From: Ettlia oleoabundans
Lineage: Eukaryota; Chlorophyta; Chlorophyceae; Chlamydomonadales
Length of the DNA stretch: 47,895 nt
Reading direction: 5' to 3'
Assembly (NCBI GenBank): GCA_019693395.1
Contig: JAAMXP010001398.1
Coordinates: forward strand, 1-47,895
The notes below the pieces were generated by a model. The model worked only from the letters and a program-made list of their open reading frames with translations, was not told where the DNA came from and did no database searches. Position 1 is the first letter of the stretch, and each line of letters begins with the position of its first letter. The position numbers were made by a program, and so were the translations under genes. This document shows positions 13,701 through 23,174 of the stretch, in pieces.

Positions 13701-14704
13701 GGGCGGCAGGGCAAGCGCAAGGCACCAGCAGAGCCCAAGCCAGGTGGCGGTGGCAGCAAGCGCAGCAGGCAGGAAAGGCCACGCAATGGGGATGGCAGCG
13801 AGCTGGAAAGCGCTGGTGGCGGAGTGGCGGCGGAGGAGGAGGCGGTGCTTGCGCCGCCCAAGCCGAAGCAGCGTGCTGCAGGTAAGACGGGAGCAAGCTG
13901 CAAGATTGCTTGGGAGGATGCGCGGCTTTGCGGAACAGACGGTCGTGACTGTGTAGGGTGTGCGCCTGGTGCTGGAACACCTGGTGATGCTCTGTCGTTG
14001 CATCTGTCTGTGGCTGTTGCCTCAACACTCATTGTTTGCTGTCCACAGGCGGTGGCAACCATGGCGGGGCGGGGCCCTCCAAGCCGGCCCCCACGCCGAT
14101 ACGCCAGCAGCCACGACGGGGCGCCAAGAGCGAGATAGGTGGCAAGCTGAGGGAGGAATCTGATGGTGGGGGGATTGAGGACGAGGAGGGCTGGGAGGAG
14201 GGCAGCAGCCAGGAGCAGGCGGCGGCGCTGCGGCAGCTTGGTGGGCGTCATGGTGGTGCAGCAGCAGCGTGTGCAGCAGGGGTGCAGGATTGGGAAAAAG
14301 GTGAGGATCCTATGGCGCAGAGCGACTTTGAGAATGCCTCGCTAGGCAGCCCAGAGGCCACACCCGGCAAGGCACAGCAGCGGAGGGTGGCTGAGGCTGT
14401 GGCAGGAGCAGCGCGGGCCGCAGCCGAGCTGAGAGCTGGTACAGATGATGAGCGCTCGTCCCCGCTGCCGCCCCAGCAGCGCTGCCGCCAGCAGCAGCAG
14501 CAGGAGCAACCTGGGGACGAGAACAGGGAAGCAGTGGAGTCGCCAGGGCAGGAAAACCGGGCTGCCACCAATGGCCCAGCAGCTGCATCAGCACGAGGCG
14601 GCAGGAAAGGCAAGGGCAAGGCAGGGCCGGCGGCCAAGGCAGCTGCCAAGGGAAAAGCGGGAGGTGGCACTGCCAAGCTGCATACGAAACGCACACGAGC
14701 ATGA
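4706..14704 (+). CDS. PDS5: Sister chromatid cohesion protein PDS5 homolog
   Basis: PDS5 is a HEAT-repeat protein that binds cohesin and regulates its loading, acetylation and release. My model has 28 exons and 1639 residues, near plant PDS5 size. The first is 4706-4834 and the last 14049-14704. Diagnostic stretches: FLRHKDK / VRLYTALCICHILRLNAPDTPY (exons 2-3, 4926-5252), the typical PDS5 N-terminal motif of a chromosome-arm HEAT block ending in APxxPYTDxQL; IFELLNRTYAELEDP; DLMEADLN; WVRYSAVCGLLRLARAYD; and PGLYEDDLFLRR near 13100-13155. HEAT-like helices fill most of residues 1-1200. The tail, from about 13338, is low complexity, rich in Lys, Arg, Gly, Ala, Glu and Gln, and probably disordered and DNA/chromatin-binding. 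All 27 introns fit GT-AG. A further small exon could hide in the 9554-9903 or 11840-12134 introns. Start ATG 4706 (MGGDKHSTYGFEDDED). Confidence 0.9.
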
Positions 14705-15193
14705 AAACTTCTCTGTGCCGTAGTAATTCTGAAGCTTACACTCAACCCTTTCAATTCAACCACCTCTCTGCATTGCACAGACATCTCCTACCAAGCTTGC
14801 TTGACCCTACCACGACCTGGACTGCATGCCTTGCACTGATGGACTCTCACTTTGTTTTAGATGTACAGTATGCCACAAAACCCTCTTTGTGCACATATGT
14901 ATGCATGCAGCCCCCAGCGCTGCACCTTTCAGCCCCACTCTCGCTTTTCTGGTGTTCCATTTTCAAAAAAGTAATTGTAAATGTGTATGGGTCAAAGCCT
15001 CGCGTGTCCGCCCAAGTGGCCGAGGCCGTGGAGCATGTACGGGGCGGCAGGCTCTTGCCTGTCATGATACGCCTGCTGAGCAGAGCACTACAGCTAGCGT
15101 ACTGCACCCACTATTTCTTCGGTTCTCGGCATAACCAAAGCGTTTATTTAGAGTTCTTTTTGCTTTGTTCCCACGCAAACGCGAAACAACGTC
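14705..15193. other. Intergenic region between PDS5 and the VWA gene
   Basis: About 490 bp with no convincing gene. It should hold the PDS5 3' UTR and the promoter of the VWA gene. Open frames here are not supported by splice sites or recognisable domains. Confidence 0.6.
14976..14980 (+). terminator. Putative polyadenylation signal TGTAA (PDS5)
   Basis: TGTAA occurs about 270 nt after the PDS5 stop, following an A-rich run. TGTAA is the usual green-algal signal. A five-base match alone is weak evidence. Confidence 0.45.
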
Positions 15194-18100
15194 ATGAAGA
15201 CAAAGGTTGCTTCCCTGGTTGTGTTGCTCCTCTGTGCCTCCTCGGCTGCGAGCTTGCGCCTCCTCGTTGATGAGTCGCCCCAAGACGGCGGTGCCAGAAA
15301 TGTAACCTGGGACTACGGAAATTGCCCAAGCGAGCTCAATGGAGGTGAGTGCGACGGGCAGGGGAGGTGGCGGAAGCTGCAAGAAAGTGCATTTTGGGAA
15401 GGGGCGGATTGTAACTGGCGACAAAGGTTAAGCGCTCACAACAACATCAGCACGTTTTGCATACACATATACACTACAGAGAGAGATGCCCACGCATACA
15501 GTTTTGCCTATGCTGCAGGAGGGAGCAGCGGGGCCAGCAGCAGCCCAACCTTCAGCACATCAATGCCAACCTCAATCCCCATGCCGTCTGTGCCAGTGGG
15601 AGTTGATGTCCTTGGAATCGGCGGTGGCGGCGGATTTTCTGGTGCAGCATCGGCACAGGCACCCGTGGCACTGGCAGCAGAAGCAGCACCTGCTAGGGCT
15701 AGCGGCACAATTGGCTTCACCACAGGTCATGCCTTGCTGGTCACCTAAACGGTCCCACTGCCTGGCGCTGCGGTGAAAGCCCGAGCCCATCAACAAGGCT
15801 TGAGAGTCTTGCCCTAAAAAGTATTACTACCTACAAAGTCACTGCCGAGGCGAGTCCCTTGCTCAATTTTGTTAGTGCTGGCCGCATTGCCTGCTGCAGG
15901 CGGGGCTCAGGATGTTGAGAACTACAGGGAGAACATCGAGGCCGGCTACCTGCCTCTGCCCACCGACGTGACCTTTGAGGGCATCGTGAAAGATTATTAC
16001 TTTGACACAACCAGGTATTATACTTGGGGCAGCGGTGTGATGTGTTTCAGGTTTGATGCTATGTGTGTCCGTATGCATTTAGGACAGTCATGAGTGAAAG
16101 GGCGTGACTGAGGTCTTGAGTGGCCAGCATGGTATGATAGGCAAGGCATGCTGCTGGGACTTGCAGTTGGGTGTGGTTGCTGCTGAATATGCTGTAGCGC
16201 TAATGTGCGCCTTGTCTTTTGCCTGCCTGCAGCAATGGCAATCGAGAGCCCTGCACCGACCTCTTCTGTCCCCTGTACTCGGTTGGAGTGGCGCCTGACC
16301 CCCTACTGAGCACAGACAGGGAGGATGCCAGCCAGTTCTACATGGCTGTGGGGCTGGACTCAGGTGGGTGACGTCAGGAAGTTGCCAGAACTCAGATAGC
16401 GTCAGGGGCTGGTGGAAGTTGCAGTGAACCTGGAAGTTGCAAGGCAGTTGCATGGGCATCGGAAACTGGTGGAAGCTGCAAGTAATCAAGGCGCGGGCAG
16501 GCCGACACCTCTCTAGCACCACATCTCCTATGCTTGCCTTGTGCTGGCTGTTCTTGTCCGGTGTGTATGCCTCGCAAGTGCAAAGCTGAAAGACTTCCAC
16601 TTAACACGGTTCCATCCCCATTTGCCTTCCCTCCATGGAGAGCAGGCCTTGCTGCCGCCGACTTCCAGCGCCCGCGCCTCAACCTCATTGTGCTGCTGGA
16701 TGTGAGCGGCTCCATGAGCTCCCCATTCGACGCCTATTACTACGATCAGGCGGGAAACAGGGTGGAGGTGGAGATTTCTGAAGAAGGTGAGGCGCCAAGC
16801 TGTGTTGGATGCTCACTATGCACTCTAGCTTGTTCCGCTGGTCCTCAGGTTTCGAGCAGCGGCACCATAACCGCGGTATGGGTGCTTACCTTATGGTCGC
16901 CCGTCTGCCGCAGCAGAATGGCAGAGGGCAGGAGCCGCTGTGAATCATGACCCGTCAACCCTGGTACTGCCAGTACCTTTCACAGAGTAGGCCTTGCATT
17001 CTTCCTGCCCCACCTGCGCTGCAGAGCGTGCCAAGACCAAGATGGATGTGGCCAAGGAGGTGCTGGCAAGAGTGGTGGACCAGTTGGAGCCTGACGACTC
17101 GCTGGGGGTGGTGCTTTTCAGGCGAGCAGCAGCAGGGGCAGTAAGGGTGATGGGGACGGAGGGACCTACTGCGACTGCTGTGCGCTCCGCTCAGTCTATT
17201 TTGGTCTCTCGCCCCTGTCATGCCTTTAAGATGTGTGTTGCTGCACGCCAACCGGTGGTCAATGTTGACACCGTTGGTTCACTGTTGAACACTGGTTCCT
17301 GCAGTTCTGGGGCCTGCATTCCAAAGCCTCTGGCCCCGCTCAGGGACACTGACATTGCCGAGCTGAAGCGCCAGGCAAGCATGAACATCCAGCTGCCCCT
17401 TGCTGGAGACTCAAGTTGCGGAACCCTTATCCATTGACAGCTTGACAACATCCAGCATTCACCTTTGTGGCTGCTGCCTGGCACATGGCTGAGAGCAGCA
17501 CAGAGTGCGTGTCGATGTCATGCGCTGTCAACTGCTGCACTGGTGTTACTGCAGATGGATAGGGACATTGTGGACACCTCCGGGACCAACTTCCAGTCAG
17601 GCCTCGATGCAGGTATGTTGCTGACTGATGCACACGGTCGCCCACTCGCTGAGCCAGCTACCAAAAGCCTCAAAACTCCTGCGCATACCGCTGACTTTTG
17701 AGCCTGCGATACTGAAAGGCAGGCTATTCCGCTTCCTCCCTGCCCTGCAGCCACCAATGCAATGAAGGACTGCCGTGAGTGCATGGAGGCCAACAGGGCC
17801 AACACAGAGAACCGCATCATTTTCATCACTGATGCCCAGCCCAACCAGGGTGATATCAGCGAGGAGGGACTGGTGGCGCGCTTCAAAGCCAACGCAGCAG
17901 ACGGCATCTATACAACTGTAATCGGTACGTTGGTTGCAAGGCAGCTCCCAGGGCTGCAGGGTGTGGGTACAGAGTTAGTCTGCCCTATAAGGGCAGCACG
18001 TACCATGAAGCAGCACGTGCCACAATGATGTCACATGGCACGTTACCCTGTGTTTGTCCTGAGCCTTATTCACCCTTGTTGCCCCTCCTACCTGTCACAC

Positions 18101-19593
18101 ATTGCCAGGTGTGGGCCTTGACTTCAACACGGAGTTGATTGAGAGTATCAGCAAGGTGCGTGGCGCCAACTATTTCAGCGTCCATTCACCCGGAGAGTTC
18201 ACGCGCCGCCTTGTGGACGAGTTTGACTTTGCGGTCAGGTAGGAAGGTGCTGCTGCTGGGGTGTTGTATGGCGGGGCTGGATGGCGTGTCAACTGACATA
18301 TTGAGCGGGTAGCATTCTTCCTGTTCAAGCCGTGCCAGGCTGCCGTGCACAACCACAGCAGGTCGGATCCCTCCACATGCACTTACCATCACGCCCCACC
18401 TGTTCCTGCAGCCCACTGGTGTTTGACCTCGCCCTGTCTGTGGACCCCGGCAGCCTGGGTGCTGATGGCTGGAAGATACTGCACGTGTACGGCTCACCCA
18501 ACCCCAATGACACCGTGCTTAACAGCAATGGCACACTCATGCAGGTGGGAGGGGTGCCAGGCTGGCAGCTCAACTGCTGAAATTGCTTTGATTGATTTGC
18601 GCTGAGTTTGGGGGGGGGGGGTGGCCTCGTTTCAAACCAACCTTGTTCCTTCCCCTCCACAACCACCTCTGCAGGTGCACACGCTGTTCCCCTCTCCTCA
18701 GACCGAGGAAGGCATCAAGGGTGGTGTGGTGCTGCTTCGCATGCGCCCTCCCACTGCAGGCAACGCACCCCTCAGGCTGACAGCTGCTTACACAGACCGC
18801 GCTGGGCAGCCCTTCAGGTGTGTGGGCAAGGCAAGGGGCGGATGCAAGCAGGGTTATATGCTTTTACAGCGTGTTGCTGGAACAGCTTCTTGCTGCTGAC
18901 CATCATCCTAACCAGACTCCTGGTACTCGCCCCTCCCTCTGCAGCTCCCAGCGCACGGTGGCAGTGCCCCCTGAGGCTCTGCCTGCCTCCCCTGGGGAGG
19001 CCACCAATGGCGGCAGCTACTTTGGCTCCACTGGTGCACGCAAGGCGGTGCTGCTGGCGCGTTACACAGACCTCCTGCACAACTGGTGAGCTGCAGAGCG
19101 GCACCTCCCCTTGTGCTGGCTAGTCATCCCGTTTTTGGTGTGTACTCGTCTAATCACATAGCAAACTTGAGCACACAGCAGCTCTGAGGCACCTTCTGCA
19201 ATGGTTCTTCTCACCTTCTGCAGGTTGCTGGATCAGTGGGCAGCGGTGGAAGACAGCCCCACGCCTATCCTCATTCCGATGGACTGGTGCGACGTCCTGC
19301 CGGGCGATTTCTGCCCCGTCCCAGTTGAGCTGTACAGCCCGCGCCCCGTCCCTGGAGGCTGCATCATCGAGCGCTGGCTGGTGCCAGACGCCTGCCTGCT
19401 GCCACCCCCCTACCCTGTCCTTGTGCGGCTGCTGGGCCGTTGGGAGCGCCAGAGCGAGAGGCTGACTGTGAGTCCTGAGGCACGCCGTGCGTTTGAGGAG
19501 TTTTTGCCCTACTTTGAGGCGGAGATGGCGGCAGTTAATGACCCCACCCTTAGCCAGGAGGTGGACATCATGAGCAAGATCCTGGCAGCCTGA
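15194..19593 (+). CDS. Secreted von Willebrand factor A (VWA) domain protein
   Basis: Fourteen exons encode 686 residues: 15194-15344, 15519-15725, 15900-16014, 16233-16363, 16646-16786, 17025-17121, 17305-17374, 17555-17612, 17751-17924, 18109-18238, 18412-18544, 18675-18817, 18945-19085, 19224-19593. The N-terminus (MKTKVASLVVLLLCASSAAS) is a clear signal peptide, followed by a Ser/Gly/Ala-rich linker. The VWA domain starts near residue 210 with LNLIVLLDVSGSMS (MIDAS DxSxS), then TSGTNFQSGLD (MIDAS Thr) and IIFITDAQPNQGD (MIDAS Asp), so the metal site is complete. Layout resembles the YfbK / calcium-activated chloride channel-like VWA proteins, with about 300 residues after the VWA of beta-rich character. 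Introns 6 and 7 use GC donors. Ligand and role are unknown; a cell-wall or periplasmic adhesion role is a guess. Confidence 0.82.
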
Positions 19594-20307
19594 ACCATTT
19601 GCCAAGGCTTCTCAGTCATCATCTGCGCCAGATGCGACTGCAAGCTTTGTCTTCATAGTGGCGCTATGATACATATACCAACTGCATGACCTTGTGATGC
19701 ATGCTTGATTCCAGCCAGAATCTATGGACTGTGCTTTATATACGTGACAAGCGGCTGCATGATCTATAGATATGCTCGCACGCGTGAACGATGTAAGCAG
19801 TGTACAGGTGTAGCAACACCAGTGCTACCCGGTCCTTGCTCAACGACGACAAACTGCAGAGAGCTGGCGGCAGCGCAGCGGTTGGCGGCTGGTATACCAT
19901 CTTGGGTTCAGGCTTTAGGTATGTCAGGTCGTTGCGTCAAAGACGCAACATTGGCTGTCAGGTAGTCTTCAGTTCGGATGGCACAAAGAAAGGACGCTGC
20001 TGCGCTGTTCGTTTGCCCGACTTACCTTCTTCAACGCTTCCGAACCAGCAACAGAGTGAGTTGCAACACATACTTGGGAAGGATCGAAGGTATGTCGCCT
20101 GCGCAGAGATGGTGGCCGTGGGTGGCCTTGGTTTCGTGGGAGTTTCCAGCATGTCGAATCGCCGGACTGGGCACTTTAACCTGTATCCAAGGTTATCAGC
20201 TGAGTCCAAGGCTGCATAACGCCTGCTCAAGCCCGCTGGCTGGCTACCTCAACCTGCAGGGCCCAGGTTTTGGGTGGTTGTGCGTCTTTTACACTTTGCA
20301 GAACACC
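19594..20307. other. Intergenic region after the VWA gene
   Basis: About 710 bp with no supported gene. It includes the 3' UTR of the VWA gene and the upstream region of the small SPK-tail gene. An ATG-started reading frame at 19978-20055 ends at a good GTGAGT donor and could be an upstream exon of the next gene, but I have no independent support for it. Confidence 0.5.
19792..19796 (+). terminator. Putative polyadenylation signal TGTAA (VWA gene)
   Basis: TGTAA lies about 200 nt after the stop of the VWA gene, a plausible distance for a green-algal 3' UTR. Confidence 0.45.
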
Positions 20308-21211
20308 ATGCCAAGTGAGTTTTTGCTTTGGGAGGCCGCGAGGCACCCGGCTGCCATGCAGCTGCCGATGCCTGCTAGCGGCGCCTTTGTGATGTGGGCC
20401 ACCAACATTCTGCACATTGTAAAGAGAGCCAAGAGAACCACACAGCACAATGCAAGGCTTGTTTGAGGCATTTAATGTCCTGACTGTGGTGCAGCTAGAA
20501 AGGGCGGTGATGTGGACAAGCGCAGCGGCGACCCAGATGAGGTGTTCCTCGTGCTGGTTCCACTGCACCCCTCAACGGCCCCCACACCATTCTTGCATGC
20601 AGCCGCGCCTATGAACAGCAAACACCCTCCCACTTACTTCATCTACTGCACTGCATCGTGACAGTGTTTGAACGTTTTGGAAAGATTGAGTGCCCTTTGT
20701 GGTGCAGGGGGGGCTGAGCACCGGGGAGAAGAGCGCCATCACGCGTGCCGTGCACAGCAACCGTGACATCAAGTTCTTGGAGCACGCCTCGCCGGAGAAA
20801 AGGGAGGCCGCGGAGCGATATGCAGAGGCACGGCCCCATGGCCTGGATGCCTTTCTCACACCTGAAGAGCATGAGCGATCAACAAATCCCAGCTCCCTGC
20901 ATGGCATGGTGTTGTAGCTTGGCTTCTCGCTGCTGCTTCCATTCAACCTGCTTGTGTCAGATACCTGAAACGTGCCATTCCCTGCTGTGGTTTGCCTGGT
21001 CGCAGGAGGTCAGGGCCAGAGGTTCCGAGGTGAGGTGGCAAGCATCCAGCTCACGAATATCGGGGTGCCTAATGCCACCTGAAGCTGTGCTTTCTTCCAG
21101 CGCACTGCAGTTGGCGTGGCAACTCTCTCACACTTAGCACTCTCCTTGTTGCAGGCGGGCTCTCCCAAAAGCCCCAAGAGCCCCAAGAGCCCCAAGGGCA
21201 AGAAGAAGTAG
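20308..21211 (+). CDS. Small highly charged protein with C-terminal SPK repeats, not recognised
   Basis: I do not recognise this protein. The model has five exons (20308-20314, 20495-20541, 20708-20908, 21006-21029, 21155-21211) giving 111 residues. Frames agree at every junction and the first donor (GTGAGT) is consensus. It begins MPTRKGGDVDKRSGDPDE, has a helical, charged middle (IKFLEHASPEKREAAERYAE, then LDAFLTPEEHE), and ends in AGSPKSPKSPKSPKGKKK before a TAG stop. There is no transmembrane segment or signal peptide. The SPK motif repeated four times with a Lys tail recalls histone H1-like or kinase-target tails, but this is resemblance only. The first exon is only 7 nt, so an upstream exon or another start is possible. 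The gene converges on the MET1-like gene with 86 bp between stops. Confidence 0.55.
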
Positions 21212-21266
21212 GACCCAATTTAGGAGGACTCGACTTGCAAGCAGTCAAGTGGGCCTATGGTGAATG

Positions 21267-21271
21267 TTACA
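21267..21271 (-). terminator. Putative polyadenylation signal TGTAA (MET1-like gene)
   Basis: TTACA on the plus strand reads TGTAA on the minus strand, about 27 nt past the stop at 21298. It lies in the 86-bp gap between two convergent stops. Confidence 0.45.
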
Positions 21272-21297
21272 CACTGAACACTTTCCACTCAGCTAGG

Positions 21298-22946
21298 TCA
21301 CCACTGCAGCCAGGGCTTGTTTGAGCTGACCTCTCGCTTCTTGCCGCCAAACAGCTTTGCCATCAAACCGTCATGCCTGCATACATGCCACAGTAGCTTG
21401 CTGTGTGACTGCAACCCATTCCCCCTGCCGCTTCCATGTAATCTAGCCGCCCGCAAGCGTCCCAAAACTGCAGCAATTGCTGTCAGCCAGACACCCCAAG
21501 CGCTGCTACAGGGCCGGTGCCACATCTCAATCACCAAGCAAGCGACCCATTGGTTGCAACTAGACCAGCACAAGGCAACGCAGCTGCCTCACTCACTTTG
21601 CCAAGAGTTGATCCAGCTCAGGACCACGCAGGCTGGCCAGGTCGGGATCTGCAAGGTGTAAGCGAGGGCTTGGTAAAAGAGTTGTAGTCACAAGCCAACA
21701 GGCTCCTGCATCGATTAGAAGGTTAAGCAGGTGTGATGCCTAACCAGCACATTGGCGGCGGCGATGTTCTGGCTGACCTGTGCGAATGGCGTTGTAGTCG
21801 TCAAAGTTGTTGTCAAGTAGGGCCTCGAGAACAGTCAACCCTGACTGCATGTGGCAACGTGGTGAACACAACAGGATTCAGGCAAGGAAAACTTACCAAT
21901 CCGCACCACAGCATGTATTGGGATGCAAATGCCTTCACTCCTTGCAGAACGACATTGCTGCCGCATTTGTTCGTGCAGCTGGGCCCTCTTGCCCACCTGC
22001 TTTTGCCCCATGGCTGCCCAGCAACACGCCATGTTATACAGTGCTGCATTTTCCTCTCCCTCACTGGCGCAGCTGTACTCTCGCACACTGCCACTCAGCC
22101 GCATCACGCCGCTGCCCGGCAGCTGCATGGCGACATGGGGGGCAGGCATTTGAGCTGCAGGTTGGCTGCATCTTGCGGCATGTGCTTGGCTCGCCTACCG
22201 TGCCTGATGTTTGTTGGCCACTTTGATCGAAATTGTGCAGCAAACATGCAGAGGATGGCAAGAGACAATGCCTCAGACAACTCCCCACCTTCAGCGAAGG
22301 AGTGGCCTGCCCCCGTTCTTCCAACCAACATGCCCCATGCCCACCTCAAGTGACAGTTGAAATAGATCGATAGCTGCCTGGTACTCATGCTGTGCAAACT
22401 TCTGCAGGCCAAGGTCTATTGCTTCACGCGCACGCTTCGGCGTGCTGGCATCCTCCCGAAGCTTGTCGGCACGCTTGGAGGCGGGACCCCGCTGCCGCTC
22501 CTGCTGCTGCTCGTCTTCTGCCGCTGCCTGTGCCGCTGCTGCCTTTAATTCCGTGCCGCTGGTGGTGGCTGTTTCTACAGGCTCATCCGCAAAAGCTGCG
22601 AATGCATCCTCCTTCAGCTCCACTGTCCTGCAACGTCGGGAGATCGGCGGCACGGTTGGCAGTTCAATTTTGGGGAGCTTCTGCCCTAAATGCATGGTTG
22701 GCGATGCAGCTGCGCTACTTATCCCGACCAGCTGAGCCAGGAGCGACGTGCAAATGTGCGGGCTGCAGCGTGCGAGGCTTACCTTCTGTCGCGTTCGAGC
22801 AGGCTGGCCACGCCAGGACCGTCCTTATCCGAGAACTCAGGCTCGAAGGATCTGCGAGCTACATAACGTGCTTTGCGGGGCCCTGAATGCCTTGCAACAG
22901 GCTGCGCGGCTGCAGTGCGCAGGCGGTGGGCGTTGCAGGCCTGCAT
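21298..22946 (-). CDS. MET1/ZKT-like chloroplast TPR protein (no PDZ domain)
   Basis: Six exons encode 285 residues: 22783-22946, 22345-22714, 21997-22122, 21778-21844, 21597-21648, 21298-21376. The N-terminus (MQACNAHRLRTAAAQPVARH) is a plausible plastid transit peptide. A Lys/Glu/Gln-rich helical stretch (about 110-150) leads into a TPR block: REAIDLGLQKFAQHEYQAAI, then AALYNMACCWAAMGQKQ, then GLTVLEALLDNNFDDYNAIR and TDPDLASLRGPELDQLLAK, ending FGGKKREVSSNKPWLQW. This series of motifs matches, from memory, the C-terminal half of Arabidopsis MET1/ZKT, a thylakoid PSII-repair protein that also has a PDZ domain. No PDZ is seen here. LPA1/REP27-type TPR proteins are the main alternative. Exon 2 acceptor choice (AAGTAG at 22715) is set by phase. 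Head-to-head with RsgA. Confidence 0.72.
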
Positions 22947-23174
22947 GGATGGTATTGTATATGCAACACACAACAGGTTCAGTATAGACGCCCACAGCAA
23001 TCATGATTAACGCGAGCTGTGACCTGGCAAAGCAGCATGTGGGACTCAATTTGTGCAGCCGGTCATTAGTTCGCTTAGCAACCAGGTCCATTGATCTAAT
23101 GGGACGCTCCTTGTGGGGCAAAGGTCGTGCTACTAACCGAATAGCAACATGTACTGGTGGCGGGCGCCACGAGT
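22947..23174. promoter_or_regulatory. Shared MET1-like/RsgA bidirectional promoter region
   Basis: This 228-bp spacer separates two divergent start codons, both for predicted plastid proteins. It holds two short inverted repeats: CCATT-gatct-AATGG near 23090-23104 and GTGGCG-gg-CGCCAC at 23157-23170, the latter ending 4 nt before the RsgA ATG. Promoter function is inferred from position. Confidence 0.45.

Noticed and set aside
20302..20466. Open frame with a hydrophobic stretch (NTMPSEFLLWEAARHPAAM onward) as a coding exon
   Set aside because: A consensus GTGAGT donor follows ATGCCAA at 20315, and only that donor keeps phase with the next exon (RKGGDVDKRSGDPDE). The rest reads as intron.
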